Source of the DNA: Mesorhizobium xinjiangense
GTDB lineage: Bacteria; Pseudomonadota; Alphaproteobacteria; Rhizobiales; Rhizobiaceae
Direction of reading: 5' to 3'
Length of the DNA stretch: 64,000 nucleotides
Assembly (NCBI RefSeq): GCF_009749525.1
Contig: NZ_WOAC01000002.1
Location: 186,001-250,000, forward strand
A model generated the notes under the pieces. That model worked only from the letters and a program-made list of their open reading frames with translations, ran no database searches and was not told the DNA's origin. A program made the position numbers and the translations under genes. Shown here piece after piece: positions 52,710 through 62,364 of the stretch. Every line of letters starts with the position of its first letter. Positions within the stretch are counted from its first letter, which is position 1.

Positions 52710-53731
52710 CAGTTGGTCCTCCCCTTGAAGATGCCTGTCGGCCGCCAGATCAGGACGGCGATGAGAATGAAGAAGGGAATCACGATCTTGTACTCGGTCG
52801 GCACGAAGGCGATTTTCGACGGTATTTCGACAAATTCGGGCAGATATGGCTGCAAGGGGCGCAGAAGCACCGACCAGTTGAACACGGCCAGCGTCTCGGT
52901 GAAGCCGACCAGCATGCCGCCGACGACCGCGCCGTAGGGATGGCCGACGCCGCCGACGATCGCGGCGGCAAAGACCGGCAGGATGATGTTGAAGCTGAGG
53001 TCGGCCTTGAAGGTGACGTCGAGCGCCAGCAGCGTGCCGCCGGCGGCCGCCAGGGCGCCTGCGATGATCCAGGTCGTGCGCACCACATGGTCGATGCTGA
53101 TGCCGGAGACGCGGGCCAGTTCGGCATTGTCGGCGACGGCGCGCATCGCCTTGCCCATGCGCGAACGGGTGAGGAAGAAATGCAGCGCGACGACGGCGAC
53201 CGCCGTGAAGATGAACAACAGCAGTTGCGGCTGGGTGACGATCAAGTCGCGGCCGCCCGCCGGAATGCGGTAGATGTCCTTCGGCCCGGGATCGAGCTGG
53301 CGCGTACCGGTGCCGGCGAACAGCCGAATCAGCCCTTGCAGCATGAGCATGACGCCGACCGACGACATGACCATCACCACCGGCTTGACATTGGCCCGGC
53401 GCAGCGGCGCGTAGAACGCCTTGTCGAGCCAGACAGCCATGGCGGCGGTGGCGGCCATGGCGACCGGCATCAGCACGAAAGCCGAGGGCAGGCCGAACGG
53501 ATCGCCGACATGCGGCGCCAGGCTGGCGCAGACCAGCGCGAAGAAGGCGCCTGCCGTCATCATGTCGCCATGCGGGAAATGCGCGAAACGCAGGATCCCG
53601 AGGATCAGCGTGACCCCGATGGCGCCCAGCGCGTAGACGGAGCCGATGATGAGGCCGCCGATCACGACCTTGTTGATGAAGAAGACGAATTCGTTGATCG
53701 GCAGCACCGAAAGAAGACCGGCCTCGGGCAT
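52709..53731 (-). CDS. livH: Liv-type ABC permease, LivH-like (system 1)
   Basis: A 340-residue inner-membrane permease. Signatures are SVYALGAIGVTLILGILRFAH with the following FPHGDMM, MRAVADNAELARVSGISIDH and IVGGVGHPYGAVVGGMLVGF. It lies 2 bases after the LivF-like gene, in a tight four-gene run (livG, livF, livH, livM in transcription order). No binding-protein gene lies in this run. Confidence 0.94.
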   Translation of the reverse strand: MPEAGLLSVLPINEFVFFINKVVIGGLIIGSVYALGAIGVTLILGILRFAHFPHGDMMTAGAFFALVCASLAPHVGDPFGLPSAFVLMPVAMAATAAMAVWLDKAFYAPLRRANVKPVVMVMSSVGVMLMLQGLIRLFAGTGTRQLDPGPKDIYRIPAGGRDLIVTQPQLLLFIFTAVAVVALHFFLTRSRMGKAMRAVADNAELARVSGISIDHVVRTTWIIAGALAAAGGTLLALDVTFKADLSFNIILPVFAAAIVGGVGHPYGAVVGGMLVGFTETLAVFNWSVLLRPLQPYLPEFVEIPSKIAFVPTEYKIVIPFFILIAVLIWRPTGIFKGRTN

Positions 53732-53733
53732 CG

Positions 53734-54444
53734 TCAGTCTCCTCCGCCAAGAAAGCTCTTTGCGACCTCCGGGTCGGCCAGAAGCTCCGCCCCGGTGCCG
53801 GTGAAACGGTTCTGGCCGTTCGCCAGGACGAAGCCGCGATGCGCGAAGCCGAGCGCCTGGCGCGCATTCTGCTCGACCATCAGGATGCCGACACCCGATG
53901 CGTTGACCGCCAGGATGCGCTCGAAGATCTCGCCCATATAGCGCGGCGACAGTCCGGCCGTCGGCTCGTCGAGCAGGAGCAGCTTCGGCTCGCTCATCAG
54001 TGCGCGTCCGATCGCCACCATCTGGCGCTGGCCGCCCGACAGTTCGCCGGCCGGCTGGCGGCGCTTTTCCTTCAGCGGCGGGAAGAAGCCGTAGACCATG
54101 TCGATCAGGTGGCGGAAACTGTCGCGCCGCACATAGGCGCCCATTTCCAGGTTTTCCTCCACCGACAGGGTCGGGAAGACGTTGTATTCCTGCGGCACGA
54201 AGGAAAGCCCCTTGCGCACCAGCGTTTCCGGCACCGCGTTGGTGATCGTCTCGCCGTCGAAGACGATCGCGCCTTCGCTGACCTTCAGGAGGCCGAACAG
54301 TGCCTTCAGGCTGGTCGATTTTCCGGCGCCGTTGGGGCCGACGATGACGCCGATCTCGTCGGCCTCGATGGCGATGCTGACGCCGTTGAGAATATTCGCC
54401 CCGCCGTAGCCGGCATGGATGTCGGACATTTCCAGAAGCGGCAT
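53734..54444 (-). CDS. livF: Liv-type ABC ATP-binding protein, LivF-like (system 1)
   Basis: A 236-residue cytoplasmic ATPase. Walker A is GPNGAGKSTSLKALFG, the Q-loop VPQEYNVFPTLSVEENL, the signature LSGGQRQMVAIGRA and Walker B LLLLDEPTAGLSP. ATG 54444 (MPLLEMSDIHAGYGG) fits the family start. It follows the LivG-like gene by 5 bases. Confidence 0.95.
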   Translation of the reverse strand: MPLLEMSDIHAGYGGANILNGVSIAIEADEIGVIVGPNGAGKSTSLKALFGLLKVSEGAIVFDGETITNAVPETLVRKGLSFVPQEYNVFPTLSVEENLEMGAYVRRDSFRHLIDMVYGFFPPLKEKRRQPAGELSGGQRQMVAIGRALMSEPKLLLLDEPTAGLSPRYMGEIFERILAVNASGVGILMVEQNARQALGFAHRGFVLANGQNRFTGTGAELLADPEVAKSFLGGGD

Positions 54445-54449
54445 CGGCG

Positions 54450-55229
54450 CTACTCGGCCGCTGCGGTCGTGCCGCCGAAATAGGCCTCGATGACCTCCGG
54501 GTTCTCGCGGATTTCCGACATCGGCCCTTCGATCATGACGCTGCCGGCCGCCATCACGATGACCGGATCGCAAAGCCTGGCGATCAGGTCCATGTCATGC
54601 TCGATGACGAAGAAGGTCAGGCCTTCCTCCTGGTTGAGCCGCTGCACCACGGCTGCCAGGTCGTTGAGCAGGGTGCGGTTGACGCCGGCCGCGATCTCGT
54701 CGAGCAGCACGACGCGCGGATTGGCCATCATCACGCGGCCGAGCTCCAGCAGTTTCTTCTGGCCGCCGGACAAATTGCCCGCCTTCTCGTTCTTCACATG
54801 GGTGAGCCGGACGAGTGCCATGACGTCTTCGGCCTTGCGGCGCGTTTCGTTCTCCTGATCCATGACCATGTGGCGACGGAAGCAGGCATTGAAGATGTTT
54901 TCGCCGAGCTGATGCGGCGGCACCATCATCAGGTTCTCAAGCGCCGTCATGTGGGAGAATTCCTGGGCAATCTGGAAGGTGCGCAGCAGGCCGCGGTTGA
55001 ACAGTTCGTGCGCCTTCAGCCCGGTGACATCCTCGCCTTCCAGGAGGATGCGTCCCGAGCTCGGCGGGAAGGTGCCCGCGACCATGTTGAACAGCGTCGT
55101 CTTGCCGGCGCCGTTCGGTCCGATGAGGCCGGTGATGGTGCCCTTTTCGACCTTGAGCGAACAATGGTCGACGGCAAGCACATTGCCGAAACGTTTGGTG
55201 ACGTCCTGGACGTCGATCATAGCCGCCAT
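54450..55229 (-). CDS. livG: Liv-type ABC ATP-binding protein, LivG-like (system 1)
   Basis: A 259-residue ATPase that pairs with LivF. Walker A GPNGAGKTTLFNMVAG, signature LSGGQKKLLELGRV, Walker B VVLLDEIAAGVN and the switch histidine in FVIEHDMD. Walker B reads DEIAAG where DEPAAG is usual, a conservative change that is seen in some members. ATG 55229 (MAAMIDVQDV) is chosen; the frame is open further upstream. First gene of the system 1 run. Confidence 0.93.
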   Translation of the reverse strand: MAAMIDVQDVTKRFGNVLAVDHCSLKVEKGTITGLIGPNGAGKTTLFNMVAGTFPPSSGRILLEGEDVTGLKAHELFNRGLLRTFQIAQEFSHMTALENLMMVPPHQLGENIFNACFRRHMVMDQENETRRKAEDVMALVRLTHVKNEKAGNLSGGQKKLLELGRVMMANPRVVLLDEIAAGVNRTLLNDLAAVVQRLNQEEGLTFFVIEHDMDLIARLCDPVIVMAAGSVMIEGPMSEIRENPEVIEAYFGGTTAAAE

Positions 55230-55398
55230 GACTGCCGTGCCTGAAACTCTTGCCTTCCCCATGCCGGCCTGCGGTTTATCCACCGCCATTTTTCGAGGAC
55301 CGGCAACTGATGGGTCATATACGGCGTGGGCGCCTGTTGACAAGCAAAAGGCGCGTGCCGCCGGCCGGCAAGTCGAGGCTTTCCGGCCCGACTGCCGT

Positions 55399-56274
55399 CT
55401 ACGCTTTGCGGATGCGTGCCGTTCCGGCCTGGCCGAGGTTGAACAGGTTGCCGCACAGGATCGTCGCCGCGCCGACGGCGGTGTAGACGTCGATGGCCTC
55501 CTGATAGACGAGCCACCCGACGACGGCCGCCAGCGGCACGCGCAGGAAATCCATCGGCACCACCACTGTTGCGTCGGCATGCACCATCGCCCGCGCCATA
55601 CAGTAGTGGGAGAAGGTGCCGCAAAAGGCGACGAGGATGACCCACGGCCAGTCCTGCGTCGACGGCGCCTGCCAGACGAGCGCGGCGGGTATGAGCCCGA
55701 GGACCGACTGTATCACCAGCATCCAGAAGATGATGGTGAGCACGCTGTCGTGACGCGTCAGCGACTTCACCATGATGACGGAGACGGCAAAGGCGAGCGC
55801 GGCGCCGAGCGCGATCAATTGCCCAGGATCGATCTGGCTCGCGCCCGGCCGCACGATGACGAAGACGCCGACGAGCCCGAGGACGACGGAGGCGATCTTG
55901 CGTGATCCCATCTTCTCGCCGAGAAAATGCACCGCCAGGATGGCCGTCCAGATTGGCATGGTGAACTCGATCGAGATCAATTGCGCGATCGGGATCAATG
56001 TCAGCGCATAGAGCCAGGCATATTGCCCCGCGTAGTGGACGATGTTGCGCCCGACATGCTGCGGCAGCTTCTGCGTACGCACTGAAGACATTCCGCCGGC
56101 CATCCAGATCATCGGGGCAAGCATGACGATGCCGATTAACGAGCGCAGCAGCATGACCTGGAAGACATCCAGCTCGCGCGCCGCTTCGCGGCCGGCCACG
56201 GTCATGGTCAGCATCAGCGTCAGCCAGCCGCCCATCCACAGGGCGGCCTTCAGATTGGATGGTTGGGCACTCAT
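55399..56274 (-). CDS. EamA-family (DMT superfamily) transporter
   Basis: A 291-residue inner-membrane protein with ten hydrophobic segments, made of two EamA repeats (the first ends with VLGLVGVFVIVRPG, and the second contains MDFLRVPLAAVVGWLVYQE). Members export amino acids, metabolites or toxic analogues. It lies between the RidA gene and liv system 1, on the same strand as both, with gaps of 71 and 169 bases, so operon membership is uncertain. Confidence 0.9.
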   Translation of the reverse strand: MSAQPSNLKAALWMGGWLTLMLTMTVAGREAARELDVFQVMLLRSLIGIVMLAPMIWMAGGMSSVRTQKLPQHVGRNIVHYAGQYAWLYALTLIPIAQLISIEFTMPIWTAILAVHFLGEKMGSRKIASVVLGLVGVFVIVRPGASQIDPGQLIALGAALAFAVSVIMVKSLTRHDSVLTIIFWMLVIQSVLGLIPAALVWQAPSTQDWPWVILVAFCGTFSHYCMARAMVHADATVVVPMDFLRVPLAAVVGWLVYQEAIDVYTAVGAATILCGNLFNLGQAGTARIRKA

Positions 56275-56345
56275 GAAGTCTGTGTGGCAAAGCTGCGCCA
56301 GGGCGGCAAGAACGCGAGCGCATTATTCGTTGGGCCAGATCGGCA

Positions 56346-56759
56346 TCATTGCGACAGGACGGCGGTTGCCTCGATCTCGACCTTGGCCGCGTCCTCGATG
56401 AGCGCGGCGACCTGGACCATGGTCATGGCCGGAAAATGCTTGCCCATGACGCTGCGATAGGCCTCGCCGATCTCGCCGAGACGGGCGAGATATTCCGCCT
56501 TGTCGGTGATGTACCAGGTCATGCGCACGATATGATGCGGCTCGCCGCCCGCTTCGGCAACCACGGCGGCGACGTTCTGCAATGTCTGGCGGACCTGGCC
56601 GATGAAATCGTCGGTTTCGAACACCTGGTCGGCTGTCCAGCCGATCTGGCCGCCCACATAGACTGTGCGGCCTTCGGCCAATATGCCGTTGGCATAGCCC
56701 TTGGCCGCCTTCCAGTTGGCGGGATGCAGCAATTGGTGCACGCGGTCGGATTGGTTCAT
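56346..56759 (-). CDS. RidA-family (YjgF/UK114) protein
   Basis: A 137-residue trimeric RidA-fold protein. Such proteins hydrolyse reactive enamine/imine intermediates, or in some pathways act as 2-aminomuconate-type deaminases. Signature stretches are GRTVYVGGQIGWTADQV and IVRMTWYITDKAEYLARLGE with FPAMTMVQVAAL. The arginine that binds the substrate carboxylate in housekeeping RidA is near ...PHHIVRMTWY. It follows liv system 2 by 16 bases, in the tryptophan catabolic run. Confidence 0.88.
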   Translation of the reverse strand: MNQSDRVHQLLHPANWKAAKGYANGILAEGRTVYVGGQIGWTADQVFETDDFIGQVRQTLQNVAAVVAEAGGEPHHIVRMTWYITDKAEYLARLGEIGEAYRSVMGKHFPAMTMVQVAALIEDAAKVEIEATAVLSQ

Positions 56760-56775
56760 GGCGAAAGGCTCCCTG

Positions 56776-57458
<683 letters not shown>

Positions 57459-57459
<1 letters not shown>

Positions 57460-58208
57460 CAGTCGTCCTCCCCGAGATAGGCGTGGCGCACTTCCGGGTC
57501 GCGGCGGATTTCTTCCACCGTGCCGGTCGCGATGACGCGCCCGTAGACCAGGACCGAAATCCGGTCGGCGAGCGCGAAGACGGCGTCCATGTCGTGCTCG
57601 ACCAGGAGGATCGGCGCCTCGCGGCGCAACCCGTCGAGAAAGCGCGTCAGCGCCTGCGAGCCTTCCGAATCCATGCCCGCCATCGGTTCGTCGAGCAGAA
57701 AGGCCTTTGAGCCGAGCGCCAGCGCAATCGCGATCTCGAGCTGGCGGCGCTCGCCATGCGACAGCTCGCCCGCCGCCACCATGGCGCGCTCGTGCAGTCC
57801 GACGCGCTCCAGCGTTTCATAGGCCGGATCGGTCAGCGAGCGATCCCGCATGACCGGCCTGAAGAAGCGGAAGCTGGAACCCTGGCGCGCCTGCAGCGCC
57901 AGCATGACGTTGCGCAGGGCGGAAAATTCCAGCGTCAGCGACGAGATCTGGAAGGTCCTGCCGAGGCCGAGCCGCGTGCGCCCGGGCATGCTCATGCCGC
58001 CTATATCGCGGCCGAGAAAGCGGATCGTGCCGCTCGATGGCTGCAATGTGCCGGCGATCTGATGGATGAGCGTCGTCTTGCCGGCGCCGTTGGGGCCGAT
58101 CAGGGCGTGAATTTCGCCGGGCCTGAGATCGAGGCTGACATTGTCGGTCGCCTTCAGCGCCCCGAAATTCTTGCACAGATTGCGGATGTCGAGCAGCGGT
58201 TCAGTCAT
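57459..58208 (-). CDS. livG: Liv-type ABC ATP-binding protein, LivG-like (system 2)
   Basis: A 249-residue ATPase with Walker A GPNGAGKTTLIHQIAG, signature LSHGERRQLEIAIALA, Walker B AFLLDEPMAGMD and switch LLVEHDMDAVF. The C-terminal YLGEDD tail is typical of LivG. It overlaps the LivM-like gene by 8 bases on one side and LivF by one on the other. Confidence 0.95.
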
Positions 58209-59184
58209 GGCGCACCTTGCCTGCCAGGAGGCCGATCAGCCCGCCGCGCGCGAAAAGCACCACGGCCAGCAGGATGAGGCCGAGGAAGAGCTGCCAGCGT
58301 TCGGTGATCCCGCCGAGGAAATATTCGAACAGGATATAGAGGATCGCCCCGGCGACCGGACCGAACAGCCGGCCCGTACCGCCCAGGATGATGAGCACGA
58401 TCAGCTCGCCCGACATGTGCCAGGACAGCATGGAAGGGCTGACGAAGCGGTTGAGATCGGCGAACAGCGCGCCGGCAAGCCCTGTGATCATGCCCGAGAT
58501 GACGAAGGCAACGAGGCGGATGCGGAACGGTTCGACGCCGACGGAGGCGAGCCTGACCGGGTTTTGCCGCGCAGCCTGAAGCGCGGCGCCGAAGCGCGAA
58601 TTGCGCAAGGTCGCGAAGAACGCGAGCACGATCATCAGCAGGACGTAGCAGATCAGGAAGAAGCTCAGCGGGTCGAGCGTATTCACGCCGGGAAAGGCAT
58701 TGCGCACATAGATCGACAGCCCGTCCTCGCCGCCATAGGCGGGCCAGGAGATTGCGAAGTAGTAGATCATCTGCGCGAAGGCGAGCGTGATCATGATGAA
58801 ATAGACGCCCGACGTGCGCAGGCTCACCAGTCCGATCAGCAATGCCACGATACCCGAAGCGATGAGCGCGGCGAGCCAGATGACGAGCATCTGGTTGGTG
58901 CCCGAAAGGCCGAACGGGAACGGTTCCTGGTTGAAGGCATGCGTGGCCAGAATGCCGGCCGCATAGCCGCCGATGCCGAAAAAGGCGGCGTGGCCGAAGG
59001 AGACCAGCCCGCCCAGGCCGAGGACGAAGTTCAGCCCGACGGCGGCCAGCGCCAGGATCGCCATGCGCGTGGCAAGCGTGACGTAGAAGGGCTCGCCGGC
59101 CATGGCGGCAATCGCCGGCGCTGCCAGAAGCAGCACCGCCAGGCCGGCATTGACGAGCGTTTCGCGGCGCAAGTGTTGGCGCAT
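58201..59184 (-). CDS. livM: Liv-type ABC permease, LivM-like (system 2)
   Basis: A 327-residue permease with about nine hydrophobic segments. LGGLVSFGHAAFFGIGGYAA, LRTSGVYFIMITLAFAQMIY and LIILGGTGRLFGPVAGAILY are LivM hallmarks. It is 2 bases from the LivH-like gene and overlaps LivG. Compared with the system 1 LivM it lacks the roughly 100-residue insertion. Confidence 0.94.
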   Translation of the reverse strand: MRQHLRRETLVNAGLAVLLLAAPAIAAMAGEPFYVTLATRMAILALAAVGLNFVLGLGGLVSFGHAAFFGIGGYAAGILATHAFNQEPFPFGLSGTNQMLVIWLAALIASGIVALLIGLVSLRTSGVYFIMITLAFAQMIYYFAISWPAYGGEDGLSIYVRNAFPGVNTLDPLSFFLICYVLLMIVLAFFATLRNSRFGAALQAARQNPVRLASVGVEPFRIRLVAFVISGMITGLAGALFADLNRFVSPSMLSWHMSGELIVLIILGGTGRLFGPVAGAILYILFEYFLGGITERWQLFLGLILLAVVLFARGGLIGLLAGKVRHD

Positions 59185-59186
59185 GT

Positions 59187-60107
59187 TCAGTCCCCCGCCG
59201 CAAACAGCCCGGTCGGGCGGAAGGCCAGAACGAGCGCCATGAAGACGTAGATCAGCATCGAGGCGAGGGCAGCGCCGACGCCGGCGGCCTGCGAGGGGTC
59301 GAGGAAGACGCCAAGGGCCAGCGGCAACAGGAAGCGGCCGAGCGTGTCGATGACGCCGACCAGGATGGCGCCGATGAAGGCGCCCTTGATGGAGCCGATG
59401 CCGCCGATGACGATGACGACGAAGGCCAGGATGAGAACCGGCTCGCCCATCCCCACCTGGACCGACTGCAGTGGGCCGACAAGCGCGCCGGCGAGCCCGG
59501 CAAGCGCCGCGCCGAGCGCGAAGACGACGGTGTAGAGCGTGCGGATGTCGACGCCGAGCGCCCCGATCATCTCGCGGTCGGACTCGCCGGCGCGAATGCG
59601 CATGCCGAGCCGGGTCTTCGAGATCAGCAGGTAGAGGCCGACGGCGACCGCCAGGCCGACGAGGATGATCGCCAGCCTGTAGGCGGGGTAGGGGAGCCCG
59701 CCGGGCAGGGTGACGACGCCGCCCAGAAGCTGCGGAATGTTGAGATAGAGCGGAAAGGAGCCGAAGATCCAGCGCGTTCCTTCCGAAAAGACGAGGATGA
59801 GGGCGAATGTCGCCAGCACCTGGTCGAGATGGTCGCGCTCGTAGAGCTTGCGGATCACCGTCACCTCGATCAGCGCCCCGGCGGCGGCCGCCGCCGCGAG
59901 GCTTGCCGCAAGGCCGATCCAGAAGGAACCGGTGGCGGCGGCCGCGACCGCGCAGGCAAAGGCCCCGACCATGTAGAGCGAGCCATGGGCGAGATTGATG
60001 AGGCCCATGACGCCGAAGATCAGCGTCAGGCCGGCGGCCATCAGGAAAAGCATGACGCCGAACTGCAGGCCGTTGAGGGTTTGCTCGATGATAAGGGCGG
60101 TGGACAC
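59187..60107 (-). CDS. livH: Liv-type ABC permease, LivH-like (system 2)
   Basis: A 306-residue permease. It shows LTLIFGVMGLINLAHGSLYM, RAGESDREMIGALGVDIRTL and VIGGIGSIKGAFIGAILVGV. A large inverted repeat fills the 170-base gap between it and the upstream binding-protein gene, which may allow different expression of the two. Confidence 0.95.
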   Translation of the reverse strand: MSTALIIEQTLNGLQFGVMLFLMAAGLTLIFGVMGLINLAHGSLYMVGAFACAVAAAATGSFWIGLAASLAAAAAAGALIEVTVIRKLYERDHLDQVLATFALILVFSEGTRWIFGSFPLYLNIPQLLGGVVTLPGGLPYPAYRLAIILVGLAVAVGLYLLISKTRLGMRIRAGESDREMIGALGVDIRTLYTVVFALGAALAGLAGALVGPLQSVQVGMGEPVLILAFVVIVIGGIGSIKGAFIGAILVGVIDTLGRFLLPLALGVFLDPSQAAGVGAALASMLIYVFMALVLAFRPTGLFAAGD

Positions 60108-60140
60108 GATGTGGTTCGCTGGTTGGGGTGCGTGCCTTTA

Positions 60141-60258
60141 CCCTCGTGGTTCGACGAGCTCACCATGAGGGTAAAGGTTCAACATTCGCTGTCGGTTGCA
60201 GCTTCGAAGCTTCCGGCGCGGAAGCCGCCCTCATGGCGAACTCGTCGAACCACGAGGG
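60141..60258. repeat. inverted repeat with ~31-bp arms between livK and livH of system 2
   Basis: Left arm 60141-60171 and right arm 60228-60258 are reverse complements except for about two bases. Each arm contains CCTCGTGGTTCGACGAG and a CCATGAGGG end. Elements with this core (a TCGACGAG...CATGAGGG pattern) are widespread between genes in alphaproteobacteria. Transcribed, it would form a very stable hairpin between the binding-protein and permease genes. Confidence 0.8.
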
Positions 60259-60277
60259 CGGGACGCCAAGGTGATGC

Positions 60278-61414
60278 CTACATCTTGCACTCGGCCGCGT
60301 AGGCGTCCTCGTGGTCGGTGAAGGTCTTTTCGACGATCTTGTTGGTCAGCACGTCGCCTTCCTTCACCACTTCGCGGACATAGAGGTCCTGGATCGGATG
60401 ATTGTTGGTGTTGAAGGAGAACTTGCCGCGCACCGATGCGAAATCGGCCTGCTTGAGCGCCGCGCGGAAAGCCTCCTTGTCCTTCACGCTGGCCTTTTCG
60501 GCCGCCGCCAGGATCAGGTTTGCCGTATCCCAGGCCTGTGCGGCATAGACCGACGGCAGGCGCCCATACTCGGCCTTGAAGGCTTCGACGAAGGCCTTGT
60601 TGGCCTCGTTGTCGAGGTCGTGCGACCAGGAGGCGGAATTCTTGATGCCAAGCGCGGCATCGCCCATCGCCGGCAGCACGTCCTGGCTGAAGGAAAAGGC
60701 CGGACCCATCAGCGGAAGGTCGACGCCCGACTGGGCATATTGCTTGGTGAACGCGATGCCCATGCCGCCCGGCAGGAAGAAGAACACCGCATCGGCGCCG
60801 GAGGCGCGGATCTGCGCGATTTCGGCGGCGTAGTCGGTCTGGCCGAGCTTGGTGTAGACCTCGCCCGCGAGCTCGCCCTTGTAGAAACGCTTGAAGCCGG
60901 TGAGCGAGTCCTTGCCGGCCGGATAGTTGGGCGCCAGGATGAAGACCTTCTTGTAGTCTTTGTTGGCAAAATTGCCCATCGCCTCGTGGAAATTGTCGTT
61001 CTGGTAGGCGACGTTGAAGTAGTTCTCGTTGCAATTGGCGCCGGCGAGCGCCGACGGGCCGGCATTCGGCGACAGGTAGATGACGTCCTGCGCTGTCGCG
61101 CTCGGCACGACCGCCATGGCGAGGTTCGACCAGATGATGCCGGTCATCAGATCGACCTCGTCACTCTGGATCATCTTGTCGGCGATCTGCACCGCCAATT
61201 CCGGCTTGCGCGCGTCGTCCTCGGTGATCACCTCGATCTCCGAGTTGCCGGATTTCTCGATCGCAAGCTCGAAGGCATCGCGCACGTCGACGCCCAGGCC
61301 TGCCCCGCCGCCCGAAAGCGTGGTGATCATGCCGATCTTGATCGGCTCGGCCATCGCCGTGCCGGATACGCCCATGGCCAGGCCGACAAGTCCGGCCGCT
61401 ATGATCTTTTTCAT
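60278..61414 (-). CDS. livK: Liv-type ABC substrate-binding protein (system 2)
   Basis: A 378-residue periplasmic protein. Its signal peptide is MKKIIAAGLVGLAMGVSGTAMA. The fold is seen in KIGMITTLSGGGAGLGVDV, VDLMTGIIWSNLAMAVVPSA and YFNVAYQNDNFHEAMGNFAN. The ligand may be an aromatic acid or amino acid, since kynA and kynU lie directly upstream on the same strand. It is the first transporter gene of the run, 113 bases after kynA; GGGAG precedes its ATG. Confidence 0.93.
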   Translation of the reverse strand: MKKIIAAGLVGLAMGVSGTAMAEPIKIGMITTLSGGGAGLGVDVRDAFELAIEKSGNSEIEVITEDDARKPELAVQIADKMIQSDEVDLMTGIIWSNLAMAVVPSATAQDVIYLSPNAGPSALAGANCNENYFNVAYQNDNFHEAMGNFANKDYKKVFILAPNYPAGKDSLTGFKRFYKGELAGEVYTKLGQTDYAAEIAQIRASGADAVFFFLPGGMGIAFTKQYAQSGVDLPLMGPAFSFSQDVLPAMGDAALGIKNSASWSHDLDNEANKAFVEAFKAEYGRLPSVYAAQAWDTANLILAAAEKASVKDKEAFRAALKQADFASVRGKFSFNTNNHPIQDLYVREVVKEGDVLTNKIVEKTFTDHEDAYAAECKM

Positions 61415-61527
61415 GATGTCATTCTCCCTTTTTGTTCGCCCTCTTGGCGTCTTGTCGTCCGGCATCGTCGTTTCCACAACGCCGCGCCGGCCCTCACTGT
61501 ATCCGGACCGCCCATTCCGGCCTGGCT

Positions 61528-62364
61528 TCACAGCTCCGTTCGCACTTTCCACAATTCCGGAAAGAGTTCCACCTCCAGCATTCGCCTGAGATAGGTTACC
61601 CCCGCCGTTCCCCCGGTTCCGCGCTTGAAGCCGATGATGCGCTCGACCGTGGTGACGTGATTGAAGCGCCAGCGGCGGAAATAGTCCTCGAAATCGACCA
61701 GCTTCTCGGCCAGCTCGTAGAGCATCCAGTGGCGCTCCGGCTCCAGATAGACCGCCTTCCATGCCGCGAGCACGGCGTCGCTCTCGATGCGCTGTTGCCG
61801 CCAGTCGCTGCGCTCGGTCTCCTCGCCCGTATCGAAGCCTTTGCGCTGAAGCAGCCTGATCGCCTCGTCGTAGAGGCTCGGCCTGGCGAGGATTGCCTCC
61901 AGCCGCGCCGTGATTTCGCCGTCATGGGCATGCGGGGCGAGCAGCGCCAGGTTGCGGTTGCCGGCCAGGAACTCGATCGCCCGGTACTGCCACGATTGGA
62001 AACCGGAGGACTGGCCGAGAGCGGCGCGAAAGCTCGTATATTCGCTCGGCGTCATGGTGCGCAGCACGTCCCAGGCGCTGTTCAACTGCTCGAAGATGCG
62101 CGCCACCCTGGTCAGCATCTTGAAGGCCGGTTCCAGGCGATCTTCCCTGATGGCCTCCATGGCCGACGAAATCTCGTGGACGGCGAGCTTCATCCACAGC
62201 TCCGACGTCTGGTGCTGGATGATGAAGAGCAGCTCGTCGGGCGAACCCGACAGCGGTTCCTGGGCGTCCAGCACGCGTTCGAGATGCAGATAGTCCGAAT
62301 AGGACATGCGCTCGGAGAAGTCGGTGACCGCGCCGCTCTGGCCTGGATCGTGCCGGGTGCTCAT
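61528..62364 (-). CDS. kynA: tryptophan 2,3-dioxygenase
   Basis: A 278-residue heme enzyme that opens the indole ring of tryptophan to N-formylkynurenine. Conserved regions are [18 protein letters not shown], the [19 protein letters not shown] block and [20 protein letters not shown], which carries the proximal heme histidine. The start is ATG 62364, overlapping the kynureninase stop by 4 bases (ATGA). No arylformamidase gene is seen in the window, so the intervening step must be encoded elsewhere. Confidence 0.96.
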   Translation of the reverse strand: MSTRHDPGQSGAVTDFSERMSYSDYLHLERVLDAQEPLSGSPDELLFIIQHQTSELWMKLAVHEISSAMEAIREDRLEPAFKMLTRVARIFEQLNSAWDVLRTMTPSEYTSFRAALGQSSGFQSWQYRAIEFLAGNRNLALLAPHAHDGEITARLEAILARPSLYDEAIRLLQRKGFDTGEETERSDWRQQRIESDAVLAAWKAVYLEPERHWMLYELAEKLVDFEDYFRRWRFNHVTTVERIIGFKRGTGGTAGVTYLRRMLEVELFPELWKVRTEL

